From positions 17,332,365-17,396,364 of the forward strand of contig OZ034971.1 of the NCBI GenBank assembly GCA_964030785.1: a stretch of DNA of 64,000 bases. The letters are read 5' to 3'. The notes under the pieces are model-generated. The model was given only the letters and a program-made list of their open reading frames with translations, searched no databases and was not told the origin of the DNA. The DNA is from Siderastrea siderea (taxonomy: Eukaryota; Cnidaria; Anthozoa; Scleractinia; Rhizangiidae). The translations under genes and the position numbers were made by a program. Each line of letters starts with the position of its first letter. Positions within the stretch are counted from its first letter, which is position 1. Shown piece by piece: positions 33,676 through 46,867 of the stretch.

Positions 33676-36600
33676 CTGAAAGAAAACATGACAAGAATAA
33701 ATTAGGACATACTGCAATCAAACTAACAGGTGCATACAGCAGTGTCTTCATTACATGGGGGATATCAGTGGTGTTGTGACCACTCTAAGTCACCTAGTTT
33801 GTCTTGGTTTTCACTAAACCGCTTGGAAAATATCTGAGATTTCCCTTATTTTGTTCAGCTCTGATATCTATTTCAAAATACTGATAATTATATATTTCAA
33901 ACCCTTGGCATAACTGGATGGCACAAGTTCTGTTCCTGGTCGGTTCTCAGAATTGCCAAAAAACATTTTTTTTCCTATTATTATTATTATTATTATTATT
34001 ATTAGTGTTCCTAATTGTTAGACCTTTGGCCCGCTAGAAGATTTGTTGACACTGAAGTGTAGGCCTTCTGAAGGGTAGGCCTCCTAACTGAACAGCTAAG
34101 AATTTTTTTTTTTTTACAAGAAGTCGATGAATGTATAATCATCATACCTGCTCTTATTCCTTCGTAAAAATCATTATCATCCTAGAAAATAAGACAAATT
34201 CATGTTTGTGTGGATACAGCATCCAGCCATCCTGCCTGGAGGGGCGGCTGGTTGGCTGGATCTGCCAGATTTTATTCAAGGGTTTTGTTTAAAATTAATT
34301 TCTCATCACTTGTACAAATGCAAAAATAGCCTTACAAATAAGGCACTAGACTTCTGACCTAACGGCACTATGGCTGAGTGCAAATCTTGTTTTTCTTTTT
34401 CCTTTCATGTCTGTATACTTTCCCTTTAGAACAACTTCATTTTGTAAGTGTACTGATCTTTTTTATCACTAGTATTATTGCATTACAGATGTTTCCTGTT
34501 TGCTTCAAATTAGCTATTTTGCACCACAAATGTGATGTTAACTGAAAGCTGTGGTAGCATTGTTGTATGATATGGGGGTCCTTTCTACTGTATGACAGAT
34601 AATTAAGTTTGGAACAAGAAATGGAAATTGCAATTTTGTCCTGGAAAAGGGCATTTCATTTTCAAAGGTGAAAAGGAAATGTGGGATCTCCAGTGTACTG
34701 ACAGATATTCTAAGTAGAAATTTGCTGTTCAGTTGGTTACTCGTGAATCAAATGGTTGGTGGGATGGCACTAAATCAACAAAATTGATAGATTTGTTCCC
34801 TTTATTTGTATTTTATTTGTCTTCTTACCATGCATCTCTGAGTTAATCTGTATTCCATTTTCAAACAGTCTGCAAGACTTAACTTAGCTCCTTCTTGCAA
34901 CTGTCTCAATGTTATTTTCAAAGACGTGGGAGACTACAAAATATTAAAAAAAAACAATCTCATAATTGACAAAAAGATTCAGATATATAAGTCTCATAAT
35001 TGACAAAAAGATTCAGATAAACGGAAACAGTATTATGGCGCTATCATTTAGACATTTTCTAATACCATTCATGCCTACATTATTTACATAGCACTACACA
35101 GTTGCTCCAAATTATATATTACTTAAGGCCCTAGTAAACTACAATACTATATGCCTAGTGGAAGAAAATACTAATAGGATTATTAATAAAGATTCTGATA
35201 GTAAACTCTACTTTTAATAATCATGATTCTTTTTGCTCTTGCTTTAAATATTCCACTTTAGACAGACTTATGACTTGTCTTATCCTGTCTGTCCAATGTA
35301 ACTTACCAAAACAATAAGTTACCAAAATGGCATGATTAAGAAATGTATCAATCCACATCAAATTGTCTGAACTTACCATTTTATTCAAGATCTAAAAACA
35401 ATAACACAAAATAAAATAAAAATATTATTAATGATAACATTAAATACTGTTAAATTTGTTAAAATTTCCCTCATGGTGTCACTGGAACCTAAAGTGCATG
35501 TGCTGTGTCATAAAATTTAGCCAAATTCAGCCAGCTAGGACCTGGCCTCCAGATTAAGCAAAACATAAAAATAACCACTTCAAACATTGATGAAAGGTTT
35601 AAATAACACAGCAAATACAAAAGAAGGCATGTATGGGCTAAACTGAAGAAGATTAACATGGATTGCAATTGTGGTTTTTGAAAAACTGTTAAGCTGAACA
35701 GTTTTCAAAGTTTATCTCTGTTGTTTGTAAATTAAACATAACGCTTGGGATACATATTTGTTTGTCACGAAGCTGTGATTTTGTCATTTACAAGTAATTT
35801 CTTCGCTAATGTTAAGTTCCATAGCAAGTAACGGGCAAGTAATTGGGAAAACTAAACAAATTGGACTGGACTGCCCTGACACAGCCCATTAAAAGTTCTG
35901 TTTTTGTTTCTGTGACTACAAATTCAAAGTAATGGTTGGCTGGATTTAATATACAGACATTTTAATTAATGCCAGATTTCAAAGCCTCAAACTTGTGCAA
36001 CAAGACCATCACTGTCAGTGCTTTAGGAAAATAGAAATAACATAATGTGATAAATGGTTGCCTTTATGCTTTCCTTTGAAATAGGTATATGTTTGACCAT
36101 GAGTACATTAAATCTACTGTGTGCATACGTCAACAAAATGGAACTGTATTTGCACTATTAGGAATGCCAAAGGTAGTTTTAGAGCTCAAAAACAAGACTA
36201 TTCAAAGGACATGCAAGTTGAGCACCGATCTTCCAAAAGTTAAGCTTTTGCACTTTTTTAAAAATATTTTGTATATCATGTATATTGACCACTGACCAAA
36301 GTTTGCACCAAGCATAGGGTCACCAAGAATTATGCCATTCACAATCATGCCCAAGGTGCATTTAAGGGAGGGGACTAGATACTGCAGATAGAGGCTGACG
36401 AGCTGGACGTCATAGAGCAACAATGCCAAAGATGGGCTATTAGTTTAACAATCAGGAAAAAATAAAACCAAGCCGTCATTCACCTCAATCTGCTGTAATG
36501 CCCACTCTGACCCATCTTCCTCCAAAGCCTTTAGAATGTCCTCCATAGTAGGTTTATCAAAGCAGCTAGTGATAAGATCACATTCCATAAGTTGCAGGCT

Positions 36601-39600
36601 GTTGCGCATAGATTGAATATAGAATTTAAGATATCCCACAAGTGAAGTAGCATGTCCTCTAACATATAAAACTGGCCTGAAAATGAGTACACTGAGGGAA
36701 TCCCACAAGATTAGGGTGAGTACTAAAACCAGACTGATGTCCTGCAAAAACCAAAACTGAAGTGGGTGCTTTGTTGGCCAAGCAAAGGCAAGTTGCTGAT
36801 GACAAAAAGTAGCACAACAAGAGCAGAAGTATTACTAGAGCTGGCCTTGCCCCGTTGGCCCAGTTAATGATCAGGTATTTGATCTCTATTGCTGAAAATT
36901 ACTTCAAATGGATTTTTGTTACAGTCAAACCCTGATAATCTAGACTTTAAAGGATTATTCAGACTTTCCTCATTTTCTGAAAATAATTATGTGAGTGAGA
37001 CAGTCGTAACATCTTTGAGCGGAAAAAGTGTGAGTTGTTATTTGCAACAGGCTTTGTTTACTCCATGTCACTAAATAAGCTGTCTGTAAATACGGTGTTC
37101 TCTGAAAATAACCACCATTGCTCACCTAAATCTTGCTTGATGATTTGTTCACTTTCGAGGTATGTCAAGAAAAAATATTATGTTTTATTGTCAGCACTTT
37201 TTCAATGGACCTACTGAGTCTGAAGTTCGACTGTATTATTGAAAAATTTTACCGTGAAGTGCACAATGTACCTGTTTATCTGGTCTGTAAATGTTTGCAG
37301 TACAAATTCTTTGTGTCCCTCAGAGCACTGCAAGAAGGTGGAGATGAAATTGAATTTTTAAAAAATCATTTCAGACCAGAGGTTGGAATATTAACCATTT
37401 TGTTAATAATGTCAATAATGCAGGGTCCAGTCCAATAGATTTCAGTGAGCCAGATAGCACATCAGGATCCTGTAGTATGAAGTGACTAGGAGCCTTACTA
37501 CTCCCCCCCTGGAAGGGATGGGTTACCTGCCAGCATGTTGTTAGGCAGATTTTGGCAGAATATGAAGTTGGATAATGAATGTCTTGATAAATTATTGAAA
37601 TCAGTTCAAATGGTGTGTAGCATTTATGCCCATTTCTACACTATTATTAAACACCCAATAATTAAACAATTCTAGCAAAAATACCGGTAGATCTAAAAAT
37701 GTTAGTATTAGAATGCTTCGTGCTGGATATTTTGCAGGCTCCTGGGTATAATAACAGCCTCATACACTTATACTGCCATGTCTCATACTTCCAAGAACCC
37801 TGAAGAGCCCCTCTATACCTTGGTTTAGCCCCTCCCCCCCCCCCCCCCACCAGGTCTGCCTCCTTCAGAACAAGTTCCCAATTACAATTTCTATTTCAAT
37901 ACAAATTCACTACCTAATAAGAGTAAACAAGAAAACCTCTTGCCTTTTTATCATAATCATTTAACACTTGTTGTATACTGTTCAAATGTGGATCAGCAAG
38001 ACTAAGAAGAGATGCCTCCAGGTCTGCTAGCTTCAAATTAAACAAGAAGAAGTTTTAAAAACATCAAACCTAATCCATTCTTACTAATAAATATCAAAGT
38101 GCTACCATTTAAAACCTTTTTGTCCAGATTAGTTGTAATTTGATGTTTTTGACAATGTTTCCAAGGTACAATGATTATATATCAATAACCTCCATTGCTG
38201 GGCAAATTAAAATCCTGTTTGTTCAAGATAAACCGAAAATTGGGTTTCCTATTTTTAGTCTCAAAACTCTTACATTGATCACTATACATTAAGTTGGTGT
38301 ACCACCCATGAACAGTCAAGATAGGTGGCGACTGCAGTCTGTTTGTTATTGTTTTGATTGACAAAGTTGAATAAGTGAAGGTGAATTTATTCATTAGTAT
38401 AACTGATATTGGACAAAATGTAAGATTGTTAAATGACCTACTGGAATATACGGATGTCAAAAAAATGCCAGGAATCCTGCTATTTATTGACTTTGAAAAA
38501 AACATTTGATACAATCAGAAACTCATAAGGAGTTGAAACGTGTAACTCGCGTTCGATGCTCGTAAATATTCATTTTTCTAAGTACCGTATTTGGAAACCC
38601 CTCGCTCCAGTCCACGCACGAGTTTAAGGCGCCAAAACCTTGCGAAGTGTTGCAGCGTTTCTTTGCAAACCTGAGTGGATCAATGAAACTGCTTCGAAGT
38701 GAACGTCCGGGAATAAGTTTTTTCGCAAAAGTCGTATAATTATTGGCTTTAAAATGTGGTACAGGTTTGATGTTTCCTGAAAAAAATTGTTGTGTTCATC
38801 GCCCAAAGCGGATTGAAGCTCGGAGAGTTGAAACGAAGACAAAACGTAGTGGTTCCAGGTTCAGAGGCGGACGGGATGTGGCAAAAACATGTAAACAATG
38901 AATCAAACAACTGGGAAAGCGATCATTCAACTTATTTTGCGAACATTTGGAGCTGCTTGAACTCAGATCTACATCGACTGCAGGTAAAACGATGTTATTT
39001 TTGTAGTATATAGCCGAAGAAAAAGTCGTCCTTTCTTATTCAGCTTATTCAGCTTGATTTGTAGCGAATCACTGAAAACGTATGACACTTCAATATTATT
39101 AAACGGTTCTTTTCAATTTTACTGTGTTTTATTTTTGTGTCATTCTTGATATTTCGGTGTCAAAAGTTTTCCGTATAAAATCTACCTTTCGTAATCATTT
39201 GTTGATAGTGCGACGGTGAAAGAAGCCGGACTGAAATCATAAAAACAACGCTAGACTATTTTGGTTTGGTTTTACAGTCCGATTTAGTTCTTACCCCAGC
39301 GCTTTGCTCCATGTTGTTTCAATTACTAATTTTTTTTGCCTCAAAGATTTCCTGCTCGGTCTTCGAAACCGGTATTTCTTTTCGCTTTGTCGTTCCTACG
39401 TTTGAACGTTTTTCGGCTTCATTTTCCCCAGTTTGTCGGCCATTAATCTATGAACAAGTGCGGGAACTTGGTGTAAAATTACGTCACGTCGTTCACGAAG
39501 ATTGACTGGTCAGTTCTCTCTCTCTTCATGTTCCAAATATGGTACTTGCGAAAATGAATAATTACGAGCATCGTTCAAAACCTATATATGCGAGTTACAC

Positions 39601-42600
39601 GTTTCAAGTCCTTATGAGTTTCTGATACAATAGAATGGCCCTTTATACAAAACGTGCTTAGACACTTCAACTTTGGACAGGTTATTAGAAAATGGGTCTC
39701 CATACTCTATAGCGATGTAGAAAGCGCGGTTATAAACGGAGGCTACACGACCAATTATTTTAAAGTTTCAAGAGGCGTTCGGCAAGGTTGTCCACTGAGT
39801 CCTTTATTATTCGTTTTAATCGTAGAAATCCTAGCCCAAAAGATCAGACAGTCAGCTGGTTGCCGAGGAATTAAATTACCGCAGTCAGTAGAAGCTAAAA
39901 TTAGTCAATTTGCGGATGACACAACTCTTATCTGTAGGGATGTAGAAGCACTTAAAGAAAATATGAAGGTTATAAGTGAATTTAATGCTATCTCTGGTCT
40001 TAAATTAAATGAGAAGAAAACAAAAGCAATGTGGATTGGTTCAGCTAAAAACAATAAAACCAAACCCTCGGGCTTTGAATCTCATCATGAACCAGTCAAA
40101 TCTCTAGCAGTAAATTTATCATACAATCGCGATAAGAACAATAATTTAAACTTTTTTGTCAAAATTTAGAAGATGGACACTAAGCTGAATATGTGGCAAA
40201 CGAGAGACTTAACTCTATTTGGACGCACGATGTTAGTTAAGACCCTCGGCATATCAAAATTAGTTTATGCGGCCTCCGTGCTCTGTGTTTCTGAAATGAT
40301 TATAAAAACAGTGCAAGAAAAAATATTGAAATTCTTGTGGAAAAACTTTCACACAGTGATAAAATCATTGTGCTTGAGCTGGCTAGGCAGGTTTTTAAAC
40401 GGTACAAATGAATCCTGGCAGGCAATTCCAAATGACTTTTTTAACAGGTATGGAGGATTATCCTGCCTACTTAAATGTAATTACGACTCTAAAAAACTGG
40501 ACGAAAACCTACCTCTTTATTATAGGGAAATGTTGGATTATTTTAAGGAGTTGCGTGCTGGTCATCCTGACATTTATAAAAGCGAATTCATTCTTTGGAA
40601 CAATAAAGAAATTACAATTCCAGAGAATAAGTCTATGTTTTGGGCACATTTGTCTGAACAAGGAATCTGTTTTGTACATGATTTACTTGATAAAAACGGC
40701 AAGTTTCTGTCTCTCGAAAATGTACAATGCAAATGTAATGTGCACCTGAACTTCTTTCAATATTTTCAACTTATTGCTGCGATCCCAAGTTACTCGAAGA
40801 AAAAAGCTCAGGAAACTGCCGTAACCAATAGGGATATACTTAATGAGAGGGACGTATTCTATCTGTCCGAAAATAAAGCACTATTTAACCAAACTGAGGT
40901 GCAAAGACTATTACAATTTATTTCAGGAAAACAATGTGAAAGAACTTACCGCTGTGAAAAGTTGGACCCGACTTTTACCCGACTTTGCCCATAGTTGGAA
41001 ACAGATAATTAACACAATCTATCAAACAACCGCTGACAACAAGTTAAGAGAATTTGGTTTTAAATTTCTTCATAGAATTTTAGTAACTAATAAAGAACTC
41101 AAGAGATTCAAAATCAGAAATGATGACATTTGCGCTCAGTGCAAAAATTCTGACTCATTGGAACACACCTTTTTAGAATGTCCTATCACTGTTAAATTTT
41201 ATCAGGAAATTTTATCGTGGTTCAATGCAATTAATAGAACGTGTATAAATTTGTCAACTGAGCAATTTCTATTAATATTTTCAGAACTACCCCTCTCCTT
41301 CTATAAACGTCAACCTTAGACGTCAGCTAGATCTACTCGTCTTGCTAATAAAAAGGTACAAATATAGTTGTAAAAGTAGTGAGATAAATCCTGGATGTTC
41401 TCAATTTATAAATAAATTAAAAATTCAATGGAAAATTGAGATTTCAAGTTAAAACCAGTCTCTCTCTTTTTTGATACTTTGTCAACAAATCCTCTCATAT
41501 GCTTCTCCCGCTTGTTTGTTCCTTCTCGTTATTTTTTTTTCTACGTAATATTATTGTCAGTAAGCACAATTGTGTTAATACACCTTTTGCCCTTCATTAG
41601 AGTGAATTCGTATAACCCGTTTCTTATATGCTAATGAGGCGCATAATATTCTAATTTCACGATTGAAATGCGTACCTGTTTTCAGCGTACCTCAAAGAAA
41701 ATAAGCATTTAAAAAAGATACAAAGTACAACTCCAGAAAAGTAATACTTGGGACACTAGGATTTAAGTTGTCACTTTAAAATGGATGCTACAAAACTCCA
41801 CAAGGCAGCTCGCTTTACATGTACCTGTATCACACGACTTTCGACATTTTGAACATGCAACAGTGAACTAAGGGTGCGTTTCTTTGGGAAAATCCAAATC
41901 CGGATTCTTGTATCCAAAAACGGATTTTGCGTTTCTTTACCTAAATCCGAAAATGGATTAATCAGGGATTAGTGATCTGAAGAATCCACACTCCGAGTGG
42001 ATACGTCAGATCAAATCTAAATCCGTATATTTAGTATTCATGATCCGTGCGTTTCTTTGGGGAACGGATCCGAAAATAGTACATCTGTCAAGCGGTCTTC
42101 CATGCAAATTGACTGGTCTCGCCATTTTTTCTCTCGATCTTGCGTGACAAAACATTCGATCGTGAAAAAGTAACTTCAGGTGATTATTTCGTTCCGTATA
42201 TTTAAAAAAGTTTTCTCCAAAAGAACAGACAGAAGCATTGACACGTCAGGATAACTTCATTTGTGTACCATTTCTGTAATTCAGGAACCAGATTTTGCTA
42301 ATTGTTAAGTAAAACGCAAATAGCGAGTTCACTTGCATGAACTACTGCAGATACTGTCCTTGTTTATAAATTATTTGTATTCCATTCTAGTTGAATTCTA
42401 GGGCAGCACGAGAGAAATATCATTTTAATATATATATTGCGTGCCTCCAGCCTGTCTTGTCATGACAAAATAATCCTTTTTCGGATTTTGCGTTTCTTTG
42501 GCGTCGAAGAATCCATAAGATCTCGGATCACAAATCCGTTTTCGGATTCTCCCAAAGAAACGCACCCTTAAATCTCAGTTCAACGCTTCTCTCGCGTAAC

Positions 42601-45600
42601 CCACATGCAGCCCTGCGTTAAATTAAAAAGCTGACTTTCTGACGCCTGTGGCAGAGAAACACTCGTGCCGTACTTTCTCACGCTGATATCCAAACAGTGG
42701 AAGAAAAGAATAGCTCATTTTAAGGCTTGTTATTTTCAGAATGTTCACAATTAGGAATTTGAAGCAACGGTTTCAGTTGTGCGTGCTCAGTTTTTTAATT
42801 GTTCTTCATTAGCATTTAGTGATTTCATTAGCATATAAGAAACGGGTTATACGAATTCACTCTATTAACGGAAAATAGAAATTCATTTTATTTTACGGGA
42901 AATCCATACAATCTTAGGAATAACATTTTCACAACGAAATGTTCATTTTAGTCATCCGTTGGTTCATTTGTGCAATTACCATGCTAATGCACCTTCAATA
43001 ACATCATTGGAATGTCATTTTCTTTATTGAAAAGTCTATTATGTCTTTGGAAAAACATTAACATCAATAACACTTCCCAGTTATTAACGGGAAGCCTGAA
43101 AAAATCAGGCTTGCCGGGATTCGAACCCTGACCTCTGCGATACCGGTGCAGCGCTCTAACCAATTGAGCTAACAAGCCAACTGGGAGCTGGTCATTAAAT
43201 TGGTTCGTAAGATACCCGGGAAAGATGAAGATGAAATTATGAATATATGAAATTCATATATTTGAATTGCGGAATGAAGAAATAAATGTAAAGAAGATCC
43301 TCGCAGTTATTAACGCAACTTATGCAGGATCTTCTTTACATTTATTTCTTCATTCCGCAGTTCAAATATGTGAATTTCATATATTCATAATTTCAATAAC
43401 ACTTCCATTTACATTTTTTGAAAGTCATTTCTGGCAAGTAATGAATAAATAAGTTCTATGTTTTCGGAGAATCCTGCGTTATTTTTGCAGCCGTATTTGG
43501 TAACAGAATACGCAAATGGTGTTCTGTAACTGGTCTAACTGGAGTGGTCTGTTGCTGAACTTCCTCTCTGCCATCAGTTGTGTCTTACGACATGTACTGA
43601 ACGTTCAAGGGAGTGAAATGTCGGCTTTTTTGTACTTGACATGTATATTTGTACTGCCTTGTTTAAGCACTTTACAGTGTGAAGTGCTTATTGCCTGTTC
43701 GAGCGCAGCGTTACATGTTCATGTAGTTTATCTCCATTGTGCCTCTTGGGTGATATGCAGTTTGCCAAACTGAGATCCTCTCTGGACAATGCAATTTGAA
43801 CAGTACAGTAGAACAAAAGATCAGGCATGTATACATACTGTCCATGTGCACTGTAAACGCACACAAACTGTTTTGCCGCATGAATGAGTGAATGAATGAG
43901 TGAATGCAGTATGCTCCCAAGACGAAATAGAATTCCAAACGAAGTCCGTAAAAGGATTGTCAGAGCCTTTGAGGATCCCACAGAAGACTACCTATCAGTC
44001 GCTGACACATTAGGTGTGAATAGGAGCACGGCCAGAAGCATTGTAGCAACCTACCTTCGTGAAGGAAGAGTAAACGAAAGACCTCGTGGCGGACGAAGTA
44101 ACGTTAGAGTTGATAATGAGATGAGAGATTGCATAAATGAAATTTTAAACGAAAACTGCCTCCTTACATTGCAACAGATAAATGAAGAACTTCGAAGGCG
44201 ACTACCTGCTAAACCTTTGGTGTGCGATAGAACGATTGGAAAGACTATGGATGGAATGCTGATAAACGTAAAGATGGCCAGAGCAGTACCAGCTGCTCGC
44301 AACAGACCCGACGTGATAGAGCGACGCTATGAATATGCCAACTGGTTTATGACGCAAGGGGTCATCAATGACTGCATCTTCATTGACGAATGTGGCTACA
44401 ACATCTGGACAGCGAGAAGTTATGGAAGGGCGAGAGTTGGGGAACGTGCTTATCGTCAAGTTTCAGGTCAACGTGGCAGAAATGTGACAATTTGTTTGGC
44501 TGTATCGCCGCCAAATGGCCTTGTCTACCACACAGCTCGTATTGCAGTGATTTTGTTACAATTTGCCATTAGTGAGTCCCTGGGACTCACCCCATGAAAA
44601 ATAATGAGGTCCCAGACCAAAACCAATGAGTCCCATCTATCACAAATGGTGGGCTTTGGTGAGTGAAGTGTTCTTTACTCCACATTTGCTATGACCTCAT
44701 TCCCAGGGTCCTCTCGACATCAAAATTCGTAACCAAGCGAACACAAACAAACACGGTGGCATTTAGAATAGATTAAATTTATAATAATGCAAGTAAAGAC
44801 TTGTATTTTTCCCTCACAACTTACTTCTAGATATATTTTAGAGCCAACCGATATTTTCTTTGAAGTATGTTCCGTTATAGATTCTAAATTACACAAACGC
44901 TACATTTGATCGATCATGGCACGTTCGCATTTGTGCGTCCTGAAGGACGCATGCCATAAATTATTTTGCGTCTTTTAGGATTTCTGTGGGCCAAAGACGC
45001 AGGACGCAGGGGTAACAAAATCACTGGTATTGGTGGGATGAACAGGCAACTTTTCAACGATTTTTTGGGAGAAGTCGGAAGACGAGTTAATCCCGACAAC
45101 CAAACCTTCTTGGTGTTTGACAACGCTCCTGCACATCGAAACGCAGATTGTCCCAGAGGAGGAATCGAGATAAAGATGCTCCCCTCCTATTCGCCGTTCC
45201 TGAATATTGTAGAGGAAGCCATAAGTGCTTTAAAGGCTGCAATAAAAGCCGACATTTCACGCCCTGACATTCAAGCAACAATAGATGACCGAGAAGAGGC
45301 TCGACGACAAGGCATTCCACTTGAAGAGTATCGACAAAGAATTCTCTTAGAAGCATCTCAAAGGAAAATGAATACCATTACGGCTGCAAAGTGCACAGGG
45401 TGGTACAGATTCATGCAGACATAGGCACCGCGTTGTCTTAACCGTAAACACATTGAAGGTTAAAAATGAACTTTGTTTATTATGGACGGTAATGTACTTG
45501 CCAGTAATGACTTTCAAAAAAATGTAAACGACTGTATTATTGATGAAAATGTGTTTCCAAAGGCATAATAGACTTTACAATAAAAGAAAATGACTTTCCA

Positions 45601-46833
45601 ATGATGTTATTGAAGATGCATTAACATGGTAATTGCGCAAATGAACCAACGGATGATTAAAATGAACATTTCTTCGTGAAAATGTTATTGATTTCCCGTA
45701 AAATAAAATGAATTTCTATTTCCGTTAATGAAGGGCGAAAGGTGTACTAGAATGTAATATTGTAAGTGACATCAGATAAAACTACTGTAACAAAAAAAAA
45801 TAAGTCAACATACTGCAATGTAAGATTTGTAGGCAATAATATTGTAAGAAAACTTATGTACGTAATGTTGTGTAAATAGGTGATTCTCCTTTGTATTGTA
45901 AGTTAAACCTTGCAGGTTGTGCACTATTTTTTAATTTTTTTTAAAATCTGATTTTATTATTTTTATTGTTATTATTTTTGCTTTCCTTTTTTTCCCTTTT
46001 GTATTTTGTTGTTGTGGTTGTCATTGTTGTCGTGTGATTGCAAATAAATAAATTAATAAAAAAAAAACCTCAATGACTTTCTAGATTTCACTGATCTTTG
46101 AAAACTACTAATGAAACTCAGCATTCAAATTAAAAAACCTTTTCACTGGCTACAAAATGTGTAGCCACTCCTGCATGTTTAACATCGTAACCTTTCAACC
46201 TGTGACCTGAAAATATATAAAAATAATAAATACATAATCAATTCATTTGATTAGAATTTACAAAAAATCAGGAAGGGTACTTCTAAGTCACTACAAGCTA
46301 TCGGGTGTAACAGCAGACACTGTATACATAAGATAAGAGAGTAAAAAAGAGAATGGAGCTACATAATTACAGTAGCACAAACAGTGATACAAATATTGGG
46401 TATACAATGTCTTTTTTTAGTATTATTATCATTATTAATAACCAGCAGTCAGAAACATGAGATCACAAGATTAACCCATTTACCCCCAACCGTTTTAAAA
46501 AAAAACCACCATGTTAAGGCAATGATGCCATAATTTTGGTCCTGTCTGCTCAGATCCCGGTCCAAACATCTATAACTTCATCTGCAGCAGGGAAAATGAA
46601 ACGTTTCTTCCATTTCTGAGGATGTTTGGCTAATTTGATCTTGGGCATAGTTTTTGAACGAGAAAAACACCGTACCTGGTCGTCATTCCGGGATTTTAAT
46701 AATAATAATAGTGATGATTTATATTATAGCGCTGTTTCTAAGTTTGGTTTCTACAGGGTATCCAACAGCACTTTACAATATTTAAAGCTAAATAATAGAA
46801 TTGACAATATTTACAATTAAACAAAATAATAAC

Positions 46834-46867
<34 letters not shown>

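Larger units (their letters stand above)
34934..37271. other. HIBCH introns around exons 13 and 14
   Basis: Apart from exons 13 and 14 this is AT-rich intron sequence with no element I recognise. Confidence 0.5.
41581..45744 (+). mobile_element. Tc1/mariner-like transposon with long TIRs, multiply interrupted
   Basis: The left end CACCTTTTGCCCTTC and right end GGGCGAAAGGTG are inverted and flanked by TA (41579-41580 and 45745-45746). The TIRs are about 265 bases once insertions are taken out. The right one runs about 45478-45744, and the left one is scattered to about 43440. It carries a DDE transposase. Insertions are at 41600-42863, 43078-43392 and 44545-45026. Confidence 0.85.
38390..46068 (+). 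mobile_element. L1/Tx1-like LINE interrupted by nested insertions
   Basis: Parts of one LINE occur in order on the plus strand. They are the RT start with [15 protein letters not shown] and [11 protein letters not shown] (about 38412-38507), an RT middle and C-terminal region (39632-41451), and a 3' UTR in two pieces (41452-41578 and 45745-46055) with a terminal A-run at 46056-46068. The pieces are separated by the element at 38516-39623 and the Tc1/mariner-like transposon at 41581-45744. At the first break the reading frame is restored exactly when insert and TSD are removed. It lies antisense to HIBCH in intron 10. The N-terminus is not recognisable. Confidence 0.8.

Noticed and set aside
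36599..36747. Upstream extension of HIBCH exon 13 to an acceptor at 36599
   Set aside because: That acceptor would add [10 protein letters not shown] and leave exon 12 unaligned. The acceptor at 36566 joins exon 12 in phase and matches the family's INSCF segment.
38182..38514. 110-codon minus-strand frame
   Set aside because: It is antisense to decayed LINE sequence within HIBCH intron 10 and overlaps no HIBCH exon.
42984..43175. Minus-strand 63-codon frame containing [19 protein letters not shown]
   Set aside because: This peptide is the translation of the tRNA-like SINE head, a well-known kind of false gene.
43107..43178. Functional tRNA-Thr gene
   Set aside because: C at position 33, an anticodon stem mismatch and irregular T-arm spacing. 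It is bounded by SINE TSDs.
44690..44740. CCTCATTCCCAGGGTCCTCTCG motif as another copy of the CAACCTCGTCCCC family
   Set aside because: Only one diverged end is present and no inverted partner or TSD was found.
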